DNA of 64,000 bases from assembly GCF_000142905.1 (NCBI RefSeq), contig NW_013657654.1:265281-329280 (forward strand), read 5' to 3'. The stretch is from Thecamonas trahens ATCC 50062. Taxonomy: Eukaryota > Apusozoa > Apusomonadida > Apusomonadidae. Under the pieces are notes generated by a model. That model made no database searches. It saw only the letters and a program-made list of their open reading frames with translations, and was not told where the DNA came from. Below are positions 1-9,734 of this stretch, one piece after another. How positions within the stretch are numbered: position 1 is the first letter of the stretch; every line of letters begins with the position of its first letter. Position numbers and translations under genes: made by a program.

Positions 1-75
1 TACGCTCTCTCTCCTCCCTCCCCTCCCCTTCCCCCCTCCCCCCCCCCACCCCTCACCCCTCCTCCCTCTCTGCAG
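1..75 (+). other. 3' end of an intron (pyrimidine tract and AG acceptor)
   Basis: An almost pure C/T tract fills positions 1-70 and ends in TGCAG at 71-75. The following open frame has no ATG but begins directly inside a hydrophobic signal-peptide core, so an upstream exon outside the window must supply the start codon. Position 76 completes a codon begun in that exon (phase 2). Confidence 0.6.
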
Positions 76-2524
76 TCTGGTGGTCGTTGCCCTCACTGTC
101 GCGCTCCTTGCTGGTCACACGGCAGCCGATGTCGACTGCTCTTTCCCGGGCGCGATGGAGATTGTGCCTGGCCACTGCGTCTTTAGGCCCTTAGCTCCAA
201 GCGCAAGCTTTGCTTCCACTGTCAGCACTTGCAACGCCCAAGGTGGCTTCCCGGCTGTCCTGCCCACCCGTGGCTTTCGGGCCATGGTCAAGTCCAAGCT
301 CGGTATCTCCGGGACGAGGTGGACCGGCCTCAAGTACACCACCAATCGTGGCGTCGGCTTTGTCTGGGCTGATGGTACTTCGGTTGAGGGCCTCGACTTT
401 GAAGCCGGCTCGCCCTCGCTGACGGAATCGGTCTTCGCGATGAACTGGAACCCATCGCCCCCGCTTTTGCAGACCCGGAACAGTTTGGAAAGGCTCCCCG
501 CTCTCTGCTCTGGCCGTACCAGCTGCTCCGTTTCACGCTGCGCGCGATGCGCCATGGAGTCGTCGACGCTGTGTCATACCTGTGCACCGGGCTGGGCCCT
601 GCCAGACTGTACCACTCCAGCGAGCCGTGGCAGATGGCTGCTGGTGACCGGGAACAACTACGAGGTCAACAACCCGCGCGGCGGCGCCAAGAACCTAGTG
701 GCCGCGGATGTCTTTATCATGGACTACTTGCATGCACGCAATTACTCGGTCGAGGTCGTCGGTGCTCAGTGGGTCGGCACCTACCACGCCGCCAACAAGG
801 TCGGCATCATCCTCTCGTCCAACATCGATGCCACGGCGGCGGGTCAGTTGCAGGGCCTTTTCCGCGACTCGACGCTCCCGCTAGTTGTCTTGACCGGCGA
901 GAGCCTCAAGTGGATGTATTGGTCGCCGACCCGCGACTGCACCGCCGACAGTCTTGCCCTCTCACCGGTCGACCCAGTCCACCCGCTGCTCCACGGCGTT
1001 GTCTTTGATGGCGGCAGCAGCACCACCGTGCTTACCGGATACTCTGGTACACGCTGCGCCCCCACAAGTGCAGGACCCGGATTTGTCGCTGTTGCCACCG
1101 ACCCGATTTCCGGATCACTCCAGCTTGGGCTCTATCCGCGCGGCAGCGTCCAGCACGTCCGCAGCGACTATCCGATTACGTACACCTCGCAGGCGCGCGG
1201 CATTTTCTTTGCCATGAATCCGACGCAGGGTGCTACCTCATACACAACGTCCGGCATCAAAATCGTCGACAACCTGTTCCGGTATGCCACGGCCGCCGCT
1301 GTCGACGACTCCATGGTTGTTGCCGTCTCGCCGCGCAACGTCGGTCTTCCCAGCAGCGACGACGGCGATCGCTCAGTCAACGTCGCGCTGAGCCTCGGCG
1401 GTTCACTTGGAGGTGGCAACACTTACCCAGGCCTTGAGTTTGGCCTCTCGTTTGATGGCTGTACCTCGGTCGAAGGCCATCTCATTTTTGAGCTCGACGA
1501 CGACGCCAGCGCTTCGATCGCCGTCAACAGCACCTGGGCAGGCCGTGTTGCCCGCATCTGCCTCCGGTCGTATGACGAACCATCGTGGCTCCGGCAGACC
1601 GCATCTGATGCCAGTATCCGGTTTGTGGCAACGTTGCCGACCGAGATCGTGGCCTTTGCGCCGACTGTCGTTCCTGGATCTGTGCCGACCACGCTCTCGG
1701 TCTCTGGCCGCGAGTTTTCGACTTCTGACTCGCGCATCGGCATCTTTGCCAACCCTGGCTGCTACCACGGTCTGATCGCTAGTGTTCCCTACTCGAGCGG
1801 CGAGGTGTCGTTGCCTGCACTTGGCGTCACCGGTCCCCACTACGTCTGCCTCTCCCATTCGCCCGGCTCCCCGTCGTGGGTCGCGCAGACCTCGCCCGAG
1901 AGCACCCTCGTGTTTGTGAACGGCTCAGACGTACTGACAGGCGTCGTGCCGACAACCTTTATGGCGAGCGACTCGGTCGCACTGGATATTCAAGGTCTTG
2001 CAGCCATGCCGCGCAACTCGATTGTGGCACTCACTGGCGCAGCCTCGACTTGTTCAGCCTCGGTAGCTTCTGTTGCCATCATTGACGCTGAGACCGCTGT
2101 GGATCTCGGCCGCGTCACCGCCGCTGGCGACTACAAGCTCTGCTTCTCACCCGACAACGGTGTTACTTTCACGCCCTTCCCATCGCTCACTGTGCAGATC
2201 AAGGCTATTTCGTCAACTTCGATTGTGTCGCTCTCACCATCATCGTTTTCTGCCGGTACCGCTCTTGCCGGCACCACCGTCGACTTTGCCACCGAGTTTG
2301 ATCCGCTCGGGTCGCCTGCCCTCGGTCTCATTGCCTCTCACGACGAGTCGCTCTGCAACGCGACGCCGCTTAAGTCACCTGTTTCGGGCGGCAAGGCGTA
2401 TTTTGCGTACGCCAATCTCGCGCCCATCGCCTCTGGCACCTGGTATGTTTGCCTCTCGCCACGCGGCGGCGCCGACGACACATGGTTGCTGCAGGAGGCG
2501 TCGACCACCATCAATATCCTTTAA
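76..2524 (+). CDS. Secreted C-type-lectin protein with amidotransferase-like module and four two-Cys repeats (5' partial)
   Basis: The frame opens in a signal-peptide core (LVVVALTVALLAG) followed by a mature region rich in Cys and Gly. The first ~130 residues look like a C-type-lectin fold (WTGL, a WADG motif and paired cysteines), followed by a short EGF-like Cys cluster. Residues ~180-410 contain alternating hydrophobic strands and a GRWLLVTG-type start that resemble class I amidotransferase/ThuA-like folds; this is tentative. The rest is four repeats of about 85-95 residues, each with a first Cys after an IGL-like strand and a second in a YVC-like motif. The same repeat occurs in the gene at 3294-9330. 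There the last repeat leads into a Pro-rich stalk and membrane domain; here the frame stops right after the last repeat, so the product should be secreted. The true start lies in an upstream exon. Confidence 0.75.
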
Positions 2525-2639
2525 CCCTTAACGGTACGGTCGTTCAGACGTGTTGTCGCGCGTCTCGAAGTGAACAACTCGATGATGCCTGAGTTGCCGT
2601 TGCAGTGACGGACGCCTGGGAGCACGGGCGAGGCGCGCG

Positions 2640-3190
2640 AGGTGCTGTATGGCGCCGATCCGGAGGAGCGGCGGGCGCGGACGGTGCGGAGCTTGTCGTT
2701 GACGACCCCGACGACCGGGAAGGAGAACATTACAGAGTTGAACACCGCGGCCAGACGGGAGAGCGCGAGGACGTCTTGCGACGGACGAGCTTGCCGGTCG
2801 GCGTGGCCGCGCAAGTGGTGGCACGCCATCCTTGTATTGGATTCTGGACGCCGCGCTCATCGACGCGGACGCGCTCTGCGCTGACGCGAGCCCACGCCCC
2901 GCCATGACTCGCGTGGCTTTTCTCTACGACATCATCGACACCCTCGCCACCAGCCCCGACGCCGTCAGCTCGGCGCTGTTGCCGCCAGCGGAAGCGTCCC
3001 TCTGCAGCGGCTGCTCGTCATCACCACCTTCCACAACAAGCCGCCGTGCGACACGACTGCCTCGCCTGCCGGAAGCTTCATGGTAAGCGATCGCGGCCGC
3101 GGACCTTTTGCGCCGCGTGCGGCGTCCATCTCTGCATCGCCGACTGTTTTCTGTTGTGGCAGCCATTAACACATTGTACTACTCTTGTAC
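2640..3190 (+). pseudogene. PiggyBac-like transposase remnant (C-terminal part)
   Basis: Three plus-strand frames together give the C-terminal pattern of DDE_Tnp_1_7 (piggyBac) transposases. AWPRKWWHAI lies near 2800-2830. After a one-base shift LYWILDAALIDADAL follows; families such as PGBD have a similar Trp-Trp, leucine-rich and Asp/Asn-Ala segment there. A further shift gives a zinc ribbon near 3050-3145 with the spacing CLAC...CAAC...C...CF. No frame is open across the region, so the element is dead and truncated at its 5' side. The sequence TTAACCC at 2521-2527 resembles the TTAA target plus CCC start of piggyBac ends, but I found no matching inverted end on the other side. Family assignment rests on motif memory and is moderate. 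Confidence 0.5.
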
Positions 3191-3293
3191 CGCGATTGAT
3201 GGACGTTGCGACGTCTGCGAAGCGTCGCGGAGCGCGGCTTGCGCGATGGACAAACTGTCCATTCCGAACCGAAAAGGTTTACACACGTTTCTC

Positions 3294-6200
3294 TCACATC
3301 GACGACGACGAATCGCACGACGATGAAGATGACGACGGGACATCTTGCGGTGGCGGTCCCGGGGGCCTCGGCGGAACCAGAGGCATCTCAGGCGGCGGCG
3401 GCATCGACAGCGGCATCGGCGGCGGCTGGGAAATTGAGGTCAGCGGCGAGACGCTCGTGTCGACCGAGTCAAAGCAGCACGATGAGAGCGAGTTGCAGGC
3501 AGAGGTCGGCGCCATCGTGCTCATTGGCATGGCCAGAAACTGCGCTGTGCTCCCATCTACCAGGCTCGACTTGGCCTCGTCATCGTCGACGACAGAGTCA
3601 AGACCGCGGTACGGCGTCATGCCAAAGTCCACATTCGTCGAGCCGAACGAAGGATTGGTTGAGCCAAAGACCGGGTTCATCATCAACCCATTCTCACTCT
3701 CCAGCACGCCGCTGTCAAAGTCTACGGCTGCATGATGCCCGACTGTCATCATCTCGACCCCGGACTCCATGCCGGCGCCTTCGAACTCGATGTTCTCAAA
3801 GACCAGTTCGGCATCCTCTTGGTCGCGCTGCTTGATCCGCCACAGCTCGTAGACCACTCCGACGCACACAATTCCCAGCAGTGCCACCAGCGCTGCGATC
3901 ACAACTCCGTCGCGCAGAACCCGCGACGACGTGATGGTCCCGCCCCACAGCAGCACCACAGACCCGAAGAGCGTTGAGAAATCCATCATGTTGTGGTGTC
4001 GCTCAGCGTATGGATAGTGCCGTCCAAGCAGCGAGTATGCCAGTACGCACTGCAGCATCAGTGCGACCATCGTCGCCTTGACTGTTGGCGACGAGAATGC
4101 GCACACAGAGACCACAACCCCGAGCTTGCGCCCGAGAATCACGAGCTCGTACCAGAACAGGTCGCTCCGATACTTGGCCACAAGGAACGCGTACTTGGAC
4201 GCAAACGTCACCTCATCCAACGCCGCCTGCTTGCGCTTCAGGAACATGCCCAGCAGCACAGGAATGGCCGTTCCCACAATCAGCGCCACAGTCAGAATCA
4301 GTGGCAGCAGCGTGTACCATGACGATGTGTAGCACCGCCGTTGCGGGTTGGTCGTCATCACCACGATCCCGCCGCCCACATCGGTGCAGTCCACATACCG
4401 CAGTGCCGCGTACATCAGCGGCAGATATAGCAGCAGGATCGTCTGCAGGTACCCACGCCCAGCCGCGTACACCACCGCCCACTCGAGGGAGCACAGCGAG
4501 CGCTTGTTGCCGTACACGCTGTCGGCATCGCGCGAGGCCTGCCACCTCCGCATCACGTTTCGCAGTCCGATGTACCCGAGGGTGACCACGGCAAACGGAA
4601 ACAACAGGATCGGCAGCGCCATCGTCATGCCCCACTTGAACATCCACACGTCGCCGACGTCCACTCCGCACTCGGGTGACGCCAGGTCGAGGTTGAGGTT
4701 CACCAGCGAGACAACGTCAAACACCCCGCGCACCAGCGGGTGCCACTCCAGCCGGATCGTCCCGTAGATCGCCACAGCCTGCAGCGTGTTGAGCGCAATG
4801 ACAAACGCCGCATACCCGTACACCTTGGAGTTGCGCATGTTGATCCATACCACGGCCGCCACAAATCCAAACACCGCCAGCACCAGGCACACAATGATCA
4901 GCGCGTTCGATCCCTTGCACTTGCGGCATCCGTCGCCAAACTGGTACCAGCCCTTGGTGCACTCGGCGCACAGCCGCCCGCGGTAGCCCTCGGTACAGAC
5001 TCCGTTGCCGGCACACGACGCCGGACGCGGACATGCCACAAACGAGCTGCCGTCGTCCGAGAGCTCAAAGCCGGGGCCCGGCCGTGGCGGCTCGTGGCCG
5101 CCGGCGCAAACCGCACCAAACGGACACGGAACACAGCCCTGGCCCTCGACCTGGCCGTTCGGCCCGAACCAGTATGTGGTGAGGCAGGTGCAGTTGATCC
5201 ACGACGCCGATCCCTCGGGCGCGCGCATAAACTCGGGACATGCCGTGCAAAACGCAGCGTTGCGCGTCTCCGAGTAGGTGCCGACCCCGCACGGAACACA
5301 TGCCCCAGTAGTGCCGGACCCGACACTTCGCGTTCCGGGAAGACACGTCGTTGAGACCTGCGCCACATACGGCGAGCCGAGAATGTCCTCGCCGCCGACC
5401 TGGATCCGCAGCGTGTACGTTCCACCCTCGGCCACAAGCACGCTGAACGAGAGCTTGGAGCCGGCAAGGCTAAACGATGTCACCGGCGTCGTCTTGACGC
5501 CGAGCCGCATCGCAATCGACACAGCTGACGCCAGCGGTGGTGTTGTCACCTCGTTGTCGTACGCATCGCGGAGCGTGACACTGTATGTCACCACCGTCGC
5601 CGTCTCGAGTGAGAGCGTGCCCGTATCGGGCAGATCGTCGAGAGTTGACGCTGCTGCTGACACTGGGCCGGGCACGACCTCGGCGTCGACGGCAGTAGTT
5701 CCGAGCACAAAGTCGACGTTGTTGACAGCGAGCTGGAGCGTGTACGTAAAGCCCGCAACCGTCGGCGGCCGCATCGTCACATCGTATATACCGTTGGTAG
5801 TGTAGGTGGAGACCGTGACCAAGTTGTCGAGCGAGGCAAGCTCGGCCGGCGCCGAGACGTACGCCTGCGGCACGTCAAGCCCAGTCTCGACCGGCTGGAC
5901 CAGGGAGTCGCGAATGGTCATCTGGAATGGGCCGATGGTGTCACCGGCAACCACGGTGTATTGCGGGACGAGGCCAGCGACAAACGAGTTGGTGATGTTG
6001 AACGCCGAGCAGAACGGCGGTGTGGCGCCGGTCCACATCGATCCCAAGATGGGCGTCCACGTGCACGTCCGCGCCGTCGAGCCGAGGAGGGTGAAGCCGT
6101 CATCACAAGCAAACGAGCACGTCTCGTCAAACGCACCGGGCGTGATCGCGTTCGACGCCCCGGTACAGGTCGTGGTCCCGTCAAGCAGCACCGGGAGCGG

Positions 6201-9200
6201 CGGGCACGAGACCTCGGCGCAGGTGGGCGGCGGCTGGCTTGTTCCGTTCCAGCCTCCGCCCATGCACGTCCGCTCCTGGAAGCCGAGGACAAAGTCAAAG
6301 CCCACATCACAGGTGTAGGAGGCGACTGAGCCGAGATAGCCAAAGTTGGAGAAGGAGACGGTACCGTTGGCCGGATCCGAGAGCAAGTTGCAGGCGTACG
6401 GCGGCGGCGGCGATGGCGGCGGCGGCGACGGAGGCGGAGGAGGCGGCGGCGACGGCGGCGGCGGCGGCGATGGCGGCGGCGGAGGAGGTGAGGGAGGAGG
6501 AGGAGGAGAAGGAGGAGGAGGAGAAGGTGGTGGTGGAGAAGGTGGCGGAGGAGGCGAAGGAGGAGGAGGGGAAGGCGGCGGCGGCGGCGAGGGCGGCGGC
6601 GGCGGCGGCGAGGGCGGCGGCGGCGAGGGAGGTGGCGGCGGCGATGGAGGAGGAGGGGCGGTGGCGATGGGGGCGGGGGTGGCGAGGGCGGCGGCGGCGG
6701 TGGCGATGGCGGCGGCGGCGGTGATGGCGGCGGCGGCGGTGGCGAGGGAGGCGGCGGCGGCGGCGGTGGATGCAACACAAATGTGACTCCGCTCTGCTCC
6801 ACCCAGGCTCCGCCGTCAGTCGCCCGCTTCCGTGCACACACTCCGTAGGCTCCGGGCGTTATCTGCCCATTGACCTCGAGCCAAAACACCCCAGAAGTCC
6901 CGCTCACGCTCACATTGCTTGCGCTTGTGACGTTGTTGCATCCGTCGGTGGTGAGCCCGACTTCGTCGACGGCGCGCTCGTTGGCGGCCGTGAACCGCAT
7001 CACCACCGCGATCATCCACTCTTCGGCGCTGGCTGGTGCCAGGCCGCTCACGCTTGTGCTAGTGACGTTGGCCACCGCCAACGTGGCTGTCTGCTTGGCA
7101 AAGTTGGATCCGCCATCAACCGAGTAGCACACATCGAGATCTCCAGGTGAGGCGAGGACGCCGAGATCCACCAGCGGCCCGCCGATGACCGGAGCGTAGG
7201 CGACCCAGCCAGAGCCGGCCTCACATGCCATGCCACTCGCCACCAGCCCAACAACCGCGCCGGCACCAGAGACCGTCCGCGCGCCCACAAACCGGACTAC
7301 AGCCCGAGTTCCAGCATCGACAGCTGGAGGAGCGACGGCGGTGATGGTGCCTGCCGCGGTCACCACATCGACGGTTCGACCCATGTCTGTCCAGCCATCG
7401 CTGGCCGACGTTCGCATGCACACTGAGTATGATCCGGCGACGGCGGGCGTTGCCAGCGTCACGTTCTCGGTTGAGGCCGTGTAGGGCGCCGAGGCCGCGA
7501 CGGTAGCACAGCCGGTAGTCGAGAGGCCGATCTGGGTTGTGGGCGAATGAATGGGGTGAGCCGGGTCGACGATGAGGACAAACGAGACCGGAGTGGCGGC
7601 TGGGAGGACGGTCGGAGTGAGTCCGCGGAGCGCAGACGGAGCAGCCACGACGTAGGTGAGCGAGAGTCGCTTCTGATGGACCCATGCGTTGTTGGCGGCC
7701 GAGCGTGTGCATACCGCGAACGTGGTAGTTCCCGACGAGGCCGCAGCGCGGAGATTGGCATCTGGAAGGACAAACGATGCCGATGCGGAGACAGCGGCGA
7801 CGCGACCAAAGTCGCACATCTGTGCCGGCCCGCGGCGCATGCAGGCGTAATTTTCCATGGATGATGTGAGAGTATGCGCTCTCCACAGGCCGCCGTTGCC
7901 GACGCGCTGGATCAAATAATTCTCGCCATCTAGTGGTTCGTCAGACGCCCAGTTGTCATAGAACCCGCGGTCCATCGAGGTGTCGCGGGTTAGCGGCGAG
8001 TAGGAGATAGCGGGACCGACGTCAGACAAGAGAACATCAGAAGCCAGGTGGCCCAGAACACGAGTTGGGTTATCCCACAGATAGTCCTGGGTGGCAGACC
8101 AGGCGAAGTACGCGGACCACTCGTCAGCATCGAGCGAGTCGACAAGGAAGCCACCCTGGGCCATGCACTTGGCAAGCGCGGAATTGCGGGACGAGATCCT
8201 GTAATCTGGAATCCAGAAGCAGGCATCAGTCGGGGCGTAGTAGAAGCCCGGACAGGCCGCAGGATCGTAGCTTGCTGGGTCGACAAACGAGATCTGCCCG
8301 CTTCCGTCGATGTACGCTGCATCGGTTGCTCCAAGCGTCATCATAGTCGCCTCGCCGGCTAGCGCGCTTGCCGGCGTGAGCAAAGTGTACGACGTCGGAT
8401 GCGGCCGGCCGAGCGCGATGTTGAGCGTCACAGTCTGGGATTGCCACGTCTCGCCCATGTCGTTTGAAATGCACAACGTGCGGGCGGAGCCGATCTCTGA
8501 GACGGGGATCGGGGTGTCGTACCAAAAGTACGAGCCGCGGATGGGAACCGGCGAAGAGACTGAGTCACACGCCGCGGTCGAGTCAAAGCCGATGAGTGCC
8601 GAGAAGGAGGGGGTGATAAACGAGTGGCGGAGGATGAGCGGATAGAAGTTGTCTGCCGGGTTGGTGTAGATTGTCCCAAGGTTGAGAGCAGTTAGGAGCT
8701 TGGTGGCATCAAGGCCAACACATACGGTGCGATACATAGCCCCATTTCCCTTGCGTCCCACATCTGGGGACTCATGAAGTTGGTGGTGCCCCAGTCTTGT
8801 CCGCTGCTGCCGTCGTTTGGCTCTCCGGGATACCACGAAGAGTATGACGATTGCAGGCCATTGATGCCACGATACTGCCACATGAACGTGTCATCGTATC
8901 CCATGTTAGCGGGACTAGTGGGGGCGATGCTAAAGGCGGCGTTGTTGTATGCCTTTGAGGGCGTCCACAGCGGCCACTCGCCGGTTGCTCGACACTTTGA
9001 CATAGCCGCTGAGGGATAGACAGTCGAGCCATCCAACCGAAAGGTGAGGCCCCACCGATCGATCGCATGGGCGCGCGCCACTGCACGTTGAACCCGAGGT
9101 AGGCAAAGCCCAACACGAGGAAGACAAGGAGGTGGATGAGTGTATCGCAAAGAAACGCGAGTGCGGTGTGGGTGCGAGAGTGGGGGAGGGGAGGGGGAGG

Positions 9201-9330
9201 GGGAGCTCCCAAAGGCATTTTCCGCAGTGACTATTTTTTTTTTCTCCCTGCAAAGATGCGGAGGCGTACCGAAGAGAGCCACACCGAAGACGACTGCTAG
9301 CTTGACCATGAAGAGGGTGTGTCCAAGCAT
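3294..9330 (-). CDS. Multidomain lectin/sushi/filamin-like receptor with about eight membrane helices
   Basis: Exon 1 (9330-9270) encodes a signal peptide; exon 2 starts at 9080 and the join restores VARAHA before the mature protein. Order: C-type lectin 1 with a WYPGEPND Ca2+/sugar-binding motif; two-Cys repeats (five, the second interrupted by C-type lectin 2); a (Pro)4-6-Ser stalk; two sushi/CCP modules; two filamin-like Ig modules (DAYDNEV and GEDILGSPY motifs); a Cys-rich GCC2/GCC3-like region with an EGF-like end; about eight hydrophobic helices; and a cytoplasmic tail with PPRPPGPPPQ. It is probably a plasma-membrane receptor or adhesion protein; ligand and signalling are unknown. Two one-base breaks interrupt the frame, near 8748 at the end of lectin 1 and at GGGG 6656-6659 in the stalk. 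Both sides are well conserved, so I treat them as sequence errors, although a young pseudogene is possible. Confidence 0.75.
3727..6363. repeat. Duplicated receptor body, copy 1
   Basis: This segment, which encodes the sushi, filamin-like, Cys-rich and membrane parts, is nearly identical to 10108-12749. By eye there are scattered single-base differences, a short divergent patch in the last membrane helices (near 3960-4030), and one 3-base difference near 4603. Identity starts at GCTGCATGATGCCCGAC and ends at GGAGACGGTACC. Flanking coding sequence is unrelated or much more diverged. Confidence 0.9.
6402..6772 (-). repeat. (Pro)3-6-Ser coding repeat (stalk)
   Basis: On the minus strand this GGC/GGA-rich stretch reads as runs of three to six Pro codons separated by single Ser codons (TCG, TCC, TCT, TCA). 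The frame is constant from 6390 to about 6656. The spacing between the Ser codons on either side of the GGGG at 6656-6659 is 23 bases, not a multiple of three, which marks the frame break. Extracellular Pro/Ser rods of this kind resemble extensin-like stalks. Confidence 0.85.
9081..9269 (-). other. Intron 1 of the receptor gene at 3294-9330
   Basis: The donor GTACGC follows the signal-peptide codons at 9270, and the acceptor GTGCAG ends at 9081 behind a T/C-rich stretch. Splicing (phase 1) joins the signal peptide to an in-frame VARAHA processing site and the lectin domain. The unspliced frame would insert a low-complexity SPSPSPPP segment. Confidence 0.7.
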
Positions 9331-9468
9331 GGGGGAAGGGGTCGGGGTGGGGGTGGGGGGAAAGGAAAGTGCACGTATACGTAAGGTAGCGTATGTGTGT
9401 CACAGAGAGGAAATGGAAGTATGCGGAGGGGATGGGGAGAGGTATTGGGGAACGGAGTGTGGTGGTAG

Positions 9469-9500
<32 letters not shown>

Positions 9501-9734
9501 CTCCACCTTGTCGCTTTGCGTGTTGCCGTCCGCGTGACGGGCGTTTTCGGCATTATGATTCAACCACATTGGGACCACGTGTATTTTGCTTGTCACCGCC
9601 CTCCCCATCCACGGCTCATATCTCCACTGCCAAGTTGTGCGCGAGGGGAGTGAGGTAGTGCTTGGAAGACGTGTTGGGAGTGGGAGTTTTGAAGTGTTGG
9701 CTATGGCTGACCAGTGGTAGACTACGGCATCCTG
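9331..9734. other. Intergenic region between the two minus-strand receptor genes
   Basis: The region holds G-rich tracts just upstream of the start at 9330 (C-rich on the coding strand) and a (CTGG)n microsatellite of about seven and a half units at 9471-9500. I see no convincing gene here. Confidence 0.6.

Noticed and set aside
2521-2905. Minus-strand frames between the first gene and the receptor
   Set aside because: One looks protein-like (VFNSVMFSFPVVG), but the plus strand there carries the piggyBac motifs, which explain the composition.
6239-6837. Gly-rich and Arg/His-rich frames over the Pro-Ser tract
   Set aside because: These are alternate frames of the same repeat; the Pro-Ser frame is continuous with lectin and sushi domains.
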